This document shows, one piece after another, positions 25,587-34,171 of a stretch of 64,000 nucleotides of DNA. The first letter of the stretch is position 1, and the number at the start of each line of letters is the position of its first letter. The stretch is taken from the NCBI RefSeq assembly GCF_900100795.1, contig NZ_FNCO01000010.1, positions 62,001 through 126,000 of the forward strand, written 5' to 3'. Made by a program: the position numbers and the translations under genes. The notes beneath the pieces are model-generated. The model saw only the letters and a list, made by a program, of their open reading frames with translations, ran no database searches and was not told the DNA's origin. This DNA is from Pseudomonas abietaniphila. GTDB taxonomy: Bacteria > Pseudomonadota > Gammaproteobacteria > Pseudomonadales > Pseudomonadaceae.

Positions 25587-26969
25587 ATGCAACAGCACGC
25601 CTTCAAAGAACTGTGGATCATCCTGCGCCTGGCCGGGCCGCTGATCGCATCCCAGATGGCGCACATGCTGATGGTCTTCACCGACACCGTGATGATGGGC
25701 AAACTCGGTCCCGAGTCCCTGGCCGGTGGCGGGTTGGGTGCTGCCAGTTACAACTTCGTGTCGTTTTTCTGCGTCGGCGTCATGGCGGCGGTTGGCACGT
25801 TGGTCGCCATTCGAAAAGGGGCAAACGACGACGCCGGCGCAACGCGTCTGACCCAGGCCGGGCTTTGGCTGGCGTGGGGCATGGCGCTGATCGCAGCCCT
25901 TATTCTGTGGAACCTTGAGCCGATCCTGCTGAATTTTGGCCAGGACGAAGCCAACGTGCACATGGCCAGCCAGTTTCTGATCACCCTGCCGCTCGCCCTG
26001 CCCGGCCTGCTGAGCTTCATGGCGCTACGCGGCTTCACCAGCGCACTGGGCCGTGCAACGCCGGTGATGGTTATCAGCCTGGTCGGCGTCGTGATGAATT
26101 TCGGGCTCAACTACGCGTTCATTCACGGCCTGTACGGTCTGCCGCACTGGGGCCTGCTGGGAATCGGACTGGTGACCGCCGTCGTGACCAACACAATGGC
26201 GCTGGCCCTGTGGCTGCACATTCGCTATCACAAGGCGTACGCGGCGTATCCGATTCACAAAGACCTGATGAACCTGTCGCGCAGTTGCCTCAAAGAGCTA
26301 TGGCGTCTGGGTCTGCCCATCGGCGGGACGTACGCCGTGGAAGTCGGTCTGTTCACCTTCGCGGCGTTCTGCATGGGCGCAATGGGCAGCACGGAAATGG
26401 CGGCGCACCAGATCGCGCTGCAATCGGTGTCGATGGCTTTCATGATCCCGGTGGGCATTTCCTACGCGGTGACGATGCGTATCGGCTTGCATTACGGCGC
26501 GGGCAACGTGTTGCTCGCCCGCACGGCGGGACGGATGGGCATCGGCTTCGGCGGCCTGCTGATGTTGTTGTTCGGCATCCTGTTCTGGGTCGCGCCGCAC
26601 GCGGTCATCGGCCTGTTCGTGGACGTCAACGATCCGAAATACCAGGGCGTGGTGGAATTGGCGGTGAAGCTACTGGCGATTGCCGCCTGGTTTGAAATTC
26701 TCGACGGCACGCAGACCATTGCGATGGGGGCGATTCGAGGGTTCAAGGACGCCAAGACCACCTTCCTGATAGGCCTGGCAAGTTATTGGGTCGTGGGGGC
26801 ACCGCTGGCCTGGGGCTTCGGCTTTCTGGCGCATCAAGGCGCGGTGGGCGTGTGGTGGGGCCTGGCACTGGGCCTGCTGTGCTCGGCGGTTGCCCTCACC
26901 TACGCTTTCGAGCGCAAAACCACAAAGCTGCTGCGCAAAGAGGCGACAGGCGTTGTGGTGATGGGTTGA
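25587..26969 (+). CDS. MATE family efflux transporter, NorM-like
   Basis: This 460-residue inner-membrane transporter has 12 predicted spans in two homologous halves. It is of the NorM branch that exports cationic drugs and dyes by Na+ or H+ antiport. Typical stretches are LIASQMAHMLMVFTDTVMMG in span 1-2 and the repeat GLPIGGTYAVEVGLFTFAAF in span 7. The start MQQHAFKELWIILRLAGP aligns with the family; the open frame extends 35 codons upstream. The ribosome-binding site is weak. It is divergent from a LysR regulator. Confidence 0.9.
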   Translation: MQQHAFKELWIILRLAGPLIASQMAHMLMVFTDTVMMGKLGPESLAGGGLGAASYNFVSFFCVGVMAAVGTLVAIRKGANDDAGATRLTQAGLWLAWGMALIAALILWNLEPILLNFGQDEANVHMASQFLITLPLALPGLLSFMALRGFTSALGRATPVMVISLVGVVMNFGLNYAFIHGLYGLPHWGLLGIGLVTAVVTNTMALALWLHIRYHKAYAAYPIHKDLMNLSRSCLKELWRLGLPIGGTYAVEVGLFTFAAFCMGAMGSTEMAAHQIALQSVSMAFMIPVGISYAVTMRIGLHYGAGNVLLARTAGRMGIGFGGLLMLLFGILFWVAPHAVIGLFVDVNDPKYQGVVELAVKLLAIAAWFEILDGTQTIAMGAIRGFKDAKTTFLIGLASYWVVGAPLAWGFGFLAHQGAVGVWWGLALGLLCSAVALTYAFERKTTKLLRKEATGVVVMG

Positions 26970-26981
26970 TACAGAGCAATG

Positions 26982-27114
26982 GTAGGAGCGAGGCTTGTCC
27001 CGCGATCTGCCGGGAACCGGCAGCAAACCCGGCTGATGCGCTATCCCTGACACACCGAGGCGGATGACATGACTGCCGCTTCGCGCCAGATCGCGGGACA
27101 AGCCGCGCTCCTAC
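26982..27114. repeat. REP-type inverted pair, TAGGAGCGAGGCTTGTCCCGCG family
   Basis: GTAGGAGCGAGGCTTGTCCC is paired with GGGACAAGCCGCGCTCCTAC at a distance of about 90 bases. The same family occurs at 38251-38399, 43553-43687 and 63804-63940. Confidence 0.85.
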
Positions 27115-27129
27115 ATCAAACGCGCGGAA

Positions 27130-28800
27130 TCAAACGCCCTGCGTCAACCGCCCTTTGCCTTCATCGAACATCAGATAATCCAGCAGCTCCGGCAACGCCA
27201 ACGGATGGCTGATCAGATAGCCCTGCGCTTGATCGCAATTGAAGCTGCGCAGCAACGCCAGTTGTTCCGGGGTTTCAACGCCCTCGGCGACGACTTCCAG
27301 GCTCAGGTTGTGCGCCAGGTTGATCATGGCGTGAACCAGCTTGCGGTTCTCTTCGCGCTGTTCCATCTCGCCCACAAAGCTCTTGTCGATCTTGAGCAAG
27401 GTGATCGGCAGGCTGTTCAGGTGCACGAAGGATGAGAACCCGGTACCGAAGTCATCCAGTGAAAACCGCACGCCCAGTCGGCCCAGCGCGTCCATGGTCT
27501 GTTTGACCAAATCACTGCGCCGCATGACGGCAGTTTCGGTGAGTTCGAATTCCAGCCACTGCGCGTCCACGCCGCGATCCTCGATCAAACGGCTCAGGGT
27601 CGCCAGCAGCTGATTGTCCTGAAACTGCCGGAACGACAGGTTGATCGCCATGTGCAGCGGCGGCAGGCCTTTTTCGCGCAGCGTCTGCATGTCACGTAAC
27701 GCCCGGGAAATCACCCAGTAACCGAGCGGCACAATCAGCCCGCTTTGCTCGGCCAGCGGCACGAACTCGCTGGGCGGCAGCAACCCACGTTCGGCATGAC
27801 GCCAACGCACCAGCGCCTCCAGCCCCAGGATCTTTCCGCTGTTCAGGCACAGTCGCGGCTGGTAATGCAGTTCCAGCTCGTCGCGACGCAGCGCCCGGCG
27901 TAGTTCGCTTTCCAGGTCCGCGAGGCTACGGGCATTGCGGTTGATGCGTTCGTTGAAAACATGAAAGGTGCAGCCCTGCGTGCTTTTTGCCTGCTGCATG
28001 GCAATGTGGGCATGCCACATCAAGGGATCGGCGCCCGCGTCGGCACGGGCGTGAGCAATGCCCAGGCTGCAACCGATCAGCAGGCTTTCGCCGTCGACCC
28101 AATACGGCTCGGACAAGGCCTCGGTGATGCGCTCGGCCATCCATTCCGCCCGCTCCGGCGCGCGGCGCGTGTCGATCAGCAGGGCGAATTCGTCGCTGCC
28201 CAGGCGTGCAAGTTGATCGCACGCCTCAAGCTGACTTTTCAACCGCGCGACAACCTGAAGGATCAGCCGATCACCCGCTTGATGGCCGAGTGCATCGTTG
28301 GCACGGCGAAAGTTATCCAGGTCCAGATGCCCCAGCGCCAACCCGCGTCCGTCGAATTCGACCAGCCGAGCCGCCAGCAAAGTCTGAAAACCCTGGCGGT
28401 TGGCAATGCCGGTCAGCGGATCCTGTTCGGCCAGGCGTTGCAGGGTGTTTTCCAGCAGACCGCGCTCGCGCACGTGACGCAGGCAACGGCGCACGCTTTG
28501 AGGGGTCAGGCATTCGCGCACCAGCCAGTCAGCGACGCCCACCGGCTCCACGTCAGGCTCGGCGTCGAACAGCAGCACCGTTGGCCAGCTGCACTGCCCC
28601 GCCGTCGGTTGCAGCGCGTGCGTGGTGAAGAGAATGAACGCGTGCGAGGGATCGGCGGCATCGCCAATAGCGTCCCAGCTCGACGCACAGTCGAGAAACA
28701 CGGCATCCCCGAGGGGCGCCAGGCACTCGCGTAATAACGCTGACCATTCCGGCGAATCCGCCAGAAGCAGCAAACGCAAGGGTTCGACAGGCGTAGCCAA
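27130..28800 (-). CDS. Cyclic-di-GMP phosphodiesterase, degenerate GGDEF plus EAL
   Basis: This 556-residue protein has a receiver-like N-terminal domain (1-125) without a clear phospho-Asp. A GGDEF domain follows whose motif is LGSDEF instead of GGDEF, so cyclase activity is unlikely. The EAL domain has all main catalytic motifs: LEALVRW, EFELTETAVM, LDDFGTGFSS, LLKIDKSFVGE, VVAEGVET. It is probably a c-di-GMP hydrolase, with the GGDEF possibly binding GTP. The start is a TTG preceded by GGGGAA (MATPVEPLRLLLL); an in-frame ATG at 28869 would add 23 residues. No membrane segment is present. Confidence 0.85.
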   Translation of the reverse strand: MATPVEPLRLLLLADSPEWSALLRECLAPLGDAVFLDCASSWDAIGDAADPSHAFILFTTHALQPTAGQCSWPTVLLFDAEPDVEPVGVADWLVRECLTPQSVRRCLRHVRERGLLENTLQRLAEQDPLTGIANRQGFQTLLAARLVEFDGRGLALGHLDLDNFRRANDALGHQAGDRLILQVVARLKSQLEACDQLARLGSDEFALLIDTRRAPERAEWMAERITEALSEPYWVDGESLLIGCSLGIAHARADAGADPLMWHAHIAMQQAKSTQGCTFHVFNERINRNARSLADLESELRRALRRDELELHYQPRLCLNSGKILGLEALVRWRHAERGLLPPSEFVPLAEQSGLIVPLGYWVISRALRDMQTLREKGLPPLHMAINLSFRQFQDNQLLATLSRLIEDRGVDAQWLEFELTETAVMRRSDLVKQTMDALGRLGVRFSLDDFGTGFSSFVHLNSLPITLLKIDKSFVGEMEQREENRKLVHAMINLAHNLSLEVVAEGVETPEQLALLRSFNCDQAQGYLISHPLALPELLDYLMFDEGKGRLTQGV

Positions 28801-28969
28801 GCTAGTTCCCCAACCAATCCAAAGACATTGATGCCCACTCAAATGAGGGCCATCAAACGCGACACTCATCCGCGTGATGCGCAAATGTAACAAAACGGGG
28901 AAATATAGATAGCGTGGCGCATCACAGTGTCGGACGGTCGCTCCACAATCCGTCGACCCTGTTAAAATG

Positions 28970-28978
28970 CCCGCCCAT
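28970..28978 (+). promoter_or_regulatory. Candidate extended -10 promoter for rep
   Basis: TGTTAAAAT (TGn plus TAAAAT) lies 26 bases before the rep start. It resembles the argH promoter candidate. No clear -35 is present. Confidence 0.4.
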
Positions 28979-29004
28979 TTTTCAAACGATCCCTCTATTT
29001 CCTC

Positions 29005-31014
29005 ATGTCCCGACTCAATCCCCGGCAACAAGAAGCCGTGAACTACGTCGGCGGCCCTCTTTTGGTGCTCGCCGGTGCTGGCTCCGGCAAGACCAGCGTG
29101 ATCACACGCAAGATTGCCCACCTTATTCAGAACTGCGGCATTCGCGCGCAGTACATCGTCGCCATGACCTTTACCAACAAGGCGGCGCGGGAGATGAAGG
29201 AGCGGGTCGGTACCCTGCTGCGCAGCGGCGAAGGGCGCGGCCTGACGGTCTCGACGTTCCACAATCTGGGGCTGAACATCATTCGCAAGGAGCATGTACG
29301 GCTGGGCTACAAACCCGGTTTCTCGATTTTCGACGAGACCGACGTCAAGGCCCTGATGACCGACATCATGCAGAAGGAATACTCGGGCGACGACGGCGTC
29401 GACGAGATCAAGAACATGATTGGCGCCTGGAAGAACGACCTGATTCTGCCGGCTCAGGCCCTGGAAAACGCCCGAAACCCGAAGGAACAGACCGCCGCCA
29501 TCGTCTACACCCACTACCAGCGCACGCTCAAGGCGTACAACGCGGTGGACTTCGACGACTTGATCCTGCTGCCGGTGAAGCTGTTCGAAGAGCACGCCGA
29601 CATTCTGGAAAAGTGGCAGCACAAGGTCCGCTACCTGCTGGTGGACGAATACCAGGACACCAACGCCAGCCAGTACCTGCTGGTGAAAATGCTCATCGGC
29701 ACGCGCTGCCAGTTCACCGTGGTAGGCGACGACGACCAGTCGATCTACGCCTGGCGCGGTGCGCGGCCGGAAAACCTGATGCTGCTCAAGGATGACTACC
29801 CTTCGCTGAAAGTGGTGATGCTGGAGCAGAACTACCGTTCCACCAGCCGTATCCTGCGCTGCGCCAACGTGCTGATCGCCAACAACCCGCACGCGTTCGA
29901 GAAGCAGTTGTGGAGCGAGATGGGCCACGGCGATGAAATCCGGGTGATTCGCTGCAAGAACGAGGACGCCGAAGCCGAGCGCGTGGCCGTGGAGATCCTC
30001 AGCCTGCACCTGCGTACCGACCGGCCGTACAGCGACTTCGCGATCCTGTATCGCGGGAACTACCAGGCCAAGCTGATCGAGCTGAAGCTTCAGCACCACC
30101 AGATTCCCTATCGGTTGTCCGGCGGGAACAGTTTCTTCGGCCGCCAGGAAGTGAAAGACCTGATGGCCTACTTCCGCCTGCTGGTGAACCCGGATGACGA
30201 CAACGCCTTTCTGCGGGTGATCAACGTGCCGCGCCGGGAGATCGGCTCGACTACGCTGGAAAAGCTCGGCAATTACGCCACCGAGCGGAAAGTGTCGATG
30301 TACGCGGCCACCGACGAAATCGGCCTGGGCGAGCATCTGGACAGCCGGTTCACTGACCGCCTCAAGCGCTTCAAGCACTGGATGGACGGCGTGCGTCAGC
30401 AGTGCGCGACACAGGACCCGATCGCGGCCCTGCGCAGCATGGTCATGGACATCGACTACGAGAACTGGATTCGTCAGAACAGTTCCAGCGACAAAGCCGC
30501 CGATTACCGCATGGGCAACGTGTGGTTCCTGATCGAAGCGCTGAAAAATACGCTGGAGAAGGACGAAGAAGGCGGCATGACCATCGAGGAGGCGATCGGC
30601 AAACTGGTGCTGCGTGACATGCTTGAACGTCAGCAGGAAGAAGAAGACGGCGCCGAGGGTGTGCAGATGATGACCCTGCACGCCTCCAAGGGCCTGGAGT
30701 TTCCTTACGTGTTCATCATGGGCATGGAAGAGGAAATCCTCCCGCACCGTTCGAGTATCGAGGCCGACACCATTGAGGAAGAACGCCGTCTGGCCTACGT
30801 GGGCATCACCCGCGCCCGTCAGACGCTGGCGTTCACGTTTGCGGCCAAGCGTAAGCAATACGGCGAGATCATCGACTGCCTGCCCAGCCGTTTTCTCGAT
30901 GAGCTGCCGCCGGACGATCTGGCCTGGGAAGGCAACGACGACACCCCCACCGAAGTGAAGGCCGTTCGCGGCAATACGGCATTGGCGGACATTCGCGCCA
31001 TGCTGAAAAGATAA
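29005..31014 (+). CDS. rep: ATP-dependent DNA helicase Rep
   Basis: This 669-residue UvrD/Rep-family (SF1A) 3'-5' helicase helps replication forks pass protein roadblocks. The N terminus MSRLNPRQQEAVNYVGGPLL is the Q motif. Motif I is GAGSGKTSVITRKIAHLI; motif Ia, MTFTNKAAREMKER; motif II, LLVDEYQDTNASQY; motif III, VGDDDQSIYAWRGA; motif V/VI, LHASKGLEFPYVF and YVGITRARQTL. Length matches Rep rather than UvrD. It is followed after 40 bases by xpt. Confidence 0.97.
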   Translation: MSRLNPRQQEAVNYVGGPLLVLAGAGSGKTSVITRKIAHLIQNCGIRAQYIVAMTFTNKAAREMKERVGTLLRSGEGRGLTVSTFHNLGLNIIRKEHVRLGYKPGFSIFDETDVKALMTDIMQKEYSGDDGVDEIKNMIGAWKNDLILPAQALENARNPKEQTAAIVYTHYQRTLKAYNAVDFDDLILLPVKLFEEHADILEKWQHKVRYLLVDEYQDTNASQYLLVKMLIGTRCQFTVVGDDDQSIYAWRGARPENLMLLKDDYPSLKVVMLEQNYRSTSRILRCANVLIANNPHAFEKQLWSEMGHGDEIRVIRCKNEDAEAERVAVEILSLHLRTDRPYSDFAILYRGNYQAKLIELKLQHHQIPYRLSGGNSFFGRQEVKDLMAYFRLLVNPDDDNAFLRVINVPRREIGSTTLEKLGNYATERKVSMYAATDEIGLGEHLDSRFTDRLKRFKHWMDGVRQQCATQDPIAALRSMVMDIDYENWIRQNSSSDKAADYRMGNVWFLIEALKNTLEKDEEGGMTIEEAIGKLVLRDMLERQQEEEDGAEGVQMMTLHASKGLEFPYVFIMGMEEEILPHRSSIEADTIEEERRLAYVGITRARQTLAFTFAAKRKQYGEIIDCLPSRFLDELPPDDLAWEGNDDTPTEVKAVRGNTALADIRAMLKR

Positions 31015-31054
31015 ACATCAATTTCGCGCGTTTTGCGCCCTGAGGAACACCGAC

Positions 31055-31627
31055 GTGGAAGCACTGCACAAGAAAATTCGCGAGGAAGGCATCGTACTTT
31101 CCGACCAGGTATTGAAGGTCGACGCGTTTCTGAACCATCAGATCGACCCGGTCCTGATGCAGCAGATCGGTGACGAGTTCGCCACGTTGTTCGCCAACTC
31201 GGGGATCACCAAGATCGTCACCATCGAGGCCTCGGGCATCGCGCCTGCGGTGATGACCGGCCTGAAACTGGGCATCCCGGTGATCTTCGCCCGCAAGCAT
31301 CAGTCGCTGACCCTGACTGAAAACCTGTTCTCGGCCTCGGTGTATTCCTTCACCAAGCAGACCGAAAGCACCATCGCCATCAGTACGCGGCACCTGACCA
31401 GCAGCGACCGCGTGCTGATCATCGATGACTTCCTGGCCAACGGTAAGGCGTCCCAGGCGCTGATTTCGATCATCAAGCAGGCCGGCGCGACCGTGGCCGG
31501 GCTGGGTATCGTGATAGAGAAGTCGTTCCAGGGCGGCCGTGCAGAGCTGGACACACAGGGTTATCGCGTCGAATCGCTGGCCCGCGTCAAGTCGCTGAAT
31601 GGCGGCGTGGTGACGTTCGTGGACTGA
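31055..31627 (+). CDS. xpt: Xanthine phosphoribosyltransferase
   Basis: This 190-residue salvage enzyme converts xanthine and PRPP to XMP. The PRPP-binding motif is VLIIDDFLANGKAS (about 126-139), the Xpt-type variant of the PRTase loop. The N terminus MEALHKKIREEGIVLSDQVL and IEASGIAPAVMTGLKLGIP are characteristic of Xpt. The start codon is GTG, with TGAGGAA upstream. It sits downstream of rep, as in PAO1. Confidence 0.95.
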   Translation: MEALHKKIREEGIVLSDQVLKVDAFLNHQIDPVLMQQIGDEFATLFANSGITKIVTIEASGIAPAVMTGLKLGIPVIFARKHQSLTLTENLFSASVYSFTKQTESTIAISTRHLTSSDRVLIIDDFLANGKASQALISIIKQAGATVAGLGIVIEKSFQGGRAELDTQGYRVESLARVKSLNGGVVTFVD

Positions 31628-31654
31628 TCCAGTCCGATGCAGGAGCGCGTTTGG

Positions 31655-32974
31655 TCAGCTATTGATTCCCAACGCTTTCAGCCGCCGATACAGCGTGCGC
31701 TCGCTCAACCCCAGATGCTTCGCCAATTCACTGCGCGAGCCGTCGAAGGCTTGCAGCGCATGGGCCAACGACTCCAGATCATTGCGCCCCGCAGAGCGAA
31801 TGGCCAAGGGCGAAGATTGCTGGGCACGCACTTCCGGCGGTAAGTCCTGCGCGCGAATCACGCCGTCGTCCGTGAACAGCCGCGCCCGCTCCATGATGTT
31901 GCGCAGTTCGCGAATGTTGCCGGGGAATGGGTACAGACGCAGCAGCTTCATCGCGTCGTCATCGACCCTCGGCGCAGCGCCCGGCGCCAGCCGACGTAAC
32001 AGGCTTTCGATCAGCAGCGGCAGGTCTTCACTGCGCTCTCGCAAGGAAGGCAGACGAATCGGGAACGCGCTGATGCGATAGAACAGGTCCTGACGGAAAC
32101 TCCCCGCTGCGACCATTTCCTTGAGCGGCTTGTGCGTGGCCGCGACCAGACGGAAATCCGAATGAACCGTGCGCAGGCTGCCGACGGGACGAAAGCTCCC
32201 TGACTCGATCAGGCGCAGCAGTTTCACCTGCATCGCCAAGGGCACTTCCCCGATTTCGTCGAGAAACAACGTCCCGCCATGGGCGCTTTCCGCCAGGCCG
32301 ATCTTGCGCTGCAGAGCGCCGGTGAACGCGCCTTTTTCGTAGCCGAACAGTTCGCTTTCCAGCAACGTCTCGGTCAATCCTGTGCAATCGACCACCACCA
32401 GCGGCCCACTGGCTCTGGGGCTTGCGGCGTGCAGCGCGCGAGCGAACAGTTCCTTACCGGTCCCGGACTCGCCTTGCAATAGCACGGGAATCTGCGACGG
32501 CGCGGCGCGCTGCAGCGCTGTCAGCGCTTCGTTGAAAGCAGCCGAACGCCCGACCAAGCCGCTTTGCTGTGGTTGAACGGACGCCACGGCTACGCTGTTC
32601 AGCCGCTCGACATACGCGAACACCTCGCCCCGGGCATCCAGAATCGGACGCAGCTCCACGTCCACATGCTCAGGACCACGGGGCGTGTGATGAATGTGCA
32701 GTACGCGTTCCGGCACCTTGGTTTCCGACGCTTTGCGCATTGGGCAATGCTCCCCGGCCTGATCGCAGGGCACGGCGAACTGATGGGACACGCGATAGCA
32801 CTTGGCGCCCACATGGGGCCGCCCCTCCACACCAAATTGCCGTTGGTAAGCCGTGTTGGCGGCGACTATGTTGTAGTCAATGTCCAACACGATGGTGGGA
32901 TGGGTGTCGTGCTCAAGATAGGACACCAGCGCCTGCATCTGCGGGCTGAAAAGAGCGTTTGAAGCGTTTGCCAT
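31655..32974 (-). CDS. fisR: FisR-like sigma-54-dependent activator sensing sulfane sulfur
   Basis: This 439-residue protein has three domains: an N-terminal PAS-type sensor (about 10-130), the AAA+ sigma-54 activator core, and a C-terminal Fis-type HTH (ELAKHLGLSERTLYRRLKAL). The core has Walker A GESGTGKELFARAL and the sigma-54 contact loop ELFGYEKGAFTGA. The sensor has Cys59, Cys70 and Cys77. This 11/7 spacing matches the three regulatory cysteines of FisR, which activates sqr and persulfide dioxygenase genes on sensing organic persulfide. GGAGAT precedes the chosen ATG. It is divergent from exactly those genes here. Confidence 0.85.
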   Translation of the reverse strand: MANASNALFSPQMQALVSYLEHDTHPTIVLDIDYNIVAANTAYQRQFGVEGRPHVGAKCYRVSHQFAVPCDQAGEHCPMRKASETKVPERVLHIHHTPRGPEHVDVELRPILDARGEVFAYVERLNSVAVASVQPQQSGLVGRSAAFNEALTALQRAAPSQIPVLLQGESGTGKELFARALHAASPRASGPLVVVDCTGLTETLLESELFGYEKGAFTGALQRKIGLAESAHGGTLFLDEIGEVPLAMQVKLLRLIESGSFRPVGSLRTVHSDFRLVAATHKPLKEMVAAGSFRQDLFYRISAFPIRLPSLRERSEDLPLLIESLLRRLAPGAAPRVDDDAMKLLRLYPFPGNIRELRNIMERARLFTDDGVIRAQDLPPEVRAQQSSPLAIRSAGRNDLESLAHALQAFDGSRSELAKHLGLSERTLYRRLKALGINS

Positions 32975-33020
32975 GTGGATCTCCTGCGCGTAGCGCAAGG
33001 GTACTCCTTTGCCCCAGCCA

Positions 33021-33067
33021 CTGCCATCGACTGCCACATGCTGCCAATTGACTGCCAGTTATGGCAG
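33021..33067. promoter_or_regulatory. Helically phased CTGCCA repeats, likely FisR enhancer
   Basis: CTGCCA occurs at 33021, 33031, 33041 and 33052, spaced 10, 10 and 11 bases, about one DNA turn each. An inverted copy TGGCAG follows at 33062-33067. The array lies about 90-130 bases upstream of the candidate sigma-54 promoter and 150-200 bases from the dioxygenase start, the normal enhancer position. Function is inferred from placement. Confidence 0.55.
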
Positions 33068-33151
33068 AGAACGCGTTTGCGTCTCGCTGCCCCAACAGCA
33101 CAACCCCTTATAAACAGGCCTCGGTATCCAGATCAGACGCTGAAAATACGC

Positions 33152-33167
33152 TGGCATGGATATTGAT
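33152..33167 (+). promoter_or_regulatory. Candidate sigma-54 promoter of the sulfide oxidation operon
   Basis: TGGCATGGATATTGAT fits TGGCAC-N5-TTGCW, except that the usually invariant -12 GC is GA. It is the best match in the fisR/dioxygenase gap and lies 58 bases before the start codon. Confidence 0.4.
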
Positions 33168-33224
33168 CTCTCCAGCCAGCGACTGCCAACCGGTCTGGCA
33201 TCAGGCATCTTCTGGAGAGAACCC

Positions 33225-34109
33225 ATGAACATCGGCGAAACATTGTGCGTGGAGGCGTTTTTCGATCCGCAGACCTGGACCATCAGTTATCTGGTCATCG
33301 ACCGCTCAACCCTCAAGGCCGCGTTGATCGACAGCGTGCTGGACTACGACCCCAAATCGGGAAGGACACACACCGAGTCGGCGGACAAGCTGATCGCCAG
33401 GGTTCGCGAACTGGGCGTCTCGGTCGAGTGGATTCTGGAAACCCACGTGCATGCCGACCATGTCTCGGCCGCTGCATACTTGAAAGAGCAACTCGGCGGT
33501 GCTGTCGCCATTGGCAGCCACATCACCCGCGTGCAGAAGGTGTTCGGCACACTGTTCAACGCCAAAGGGGAGTTCGCGCGCGATGGCAGCCAGTTCGACC
33601 GCTTGCTGGAAGATGACGCGCACTTTCAGATCGGTTCCTTGCAGGCCCGCGCAATGCATACACCCGGCCATACGCCCGCCTGCATGACCTACCTCATCGA
33701 AGCCGATGGCCAGACAGTGGGTTTTGTCGGCGACACGTTGTTCATGCCCGATTACGGCACGGCGCGCTGCGACTTCCCAGGCGCCGATGCGCGCACGCTG
33801 TATCGCTCGATTGGCCGGATTCTCAGCCTGCCGCCGCAAACACGTCTTTTCATGTGCCACGACTACCTGCCCAACGGCCGTAAGCTGATGTACATGACTA
33901 CCGTGGCCGAACAGCGTGCCCACAACATCCACATTCGCGAAGGCATCGACGAAGACGCATTCGTCGAGATGCGCGAAAAGCGCGATGCGACGCTGGACAT
34001 GCCCGTGCTGATCCTTCCTTCGGTGCAAATCAACATGCGCGGCGGCCACCTTCCGGAGCCGGAAGACAACGGTGTGCGGTATCTGAAGATCCCGATCAAC
34101 GCCCTGTGA
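33225..34109 (+). CDS. Persulfide dioxygenase, type II (metallo-beta-lactamase fold)
   Basis: This 294-residue enzyme of the ETHE1/PDO group oxidises glutathione persulfide to sulfite in the cytoplasm. The iron ligands lie in ETHVHADHVSAA (about 78-89), MHTPGHTPACM and VGDTLFMPDYG, and the C-terminal substrate region has MCHDYLPNGR. The length equals that of the type II PDO of P. putida as I recall it. TGGAGAGAA is upstream of the chosen ATG. It is the first gene of the module, followed by sqr after 62 bases. Confidence 0.88.
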   Translation: MNIGETLCVEAFFDPQTWTISYLVIDRSTLKAALIDSVLDYDPKSGRTHTESADKLIARVRELGVSVEWILETHVHADHVSAAAYLKEQLGGAVAIGSHITRVQKVFGTLFNAKGEFARDGSQFDRLLEDDAHFQIGSLQARAMHTPGHTPACMTYLIEADGQTVGFVGDTLFMPDYGTARCDFPGADARTLYRSIGRILSLPPQTRLFMCHDYLPNGRKLMYMTTVAEQRAHNIHIREGIDEDAFVEMREKRDATLDMPVLILPSVQINMRGGHLPEPEDNGVRYLKIPINAL

Positions 34110-34171
34110 CGCAAGCCGCCGGCGCCGATTGCGGTCGGTGCCCGACTTCAGATTTTTTTGGAAACAACTCC

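Noticed and set aside
28870..30858. Long N-terminal extension of the GGDEF/EAL frame antisense to rep
   Set aside because: The open frame continues upstream over rep in antisense, but the composition is shadow-like and the real protein has a good TTG start at 28800.
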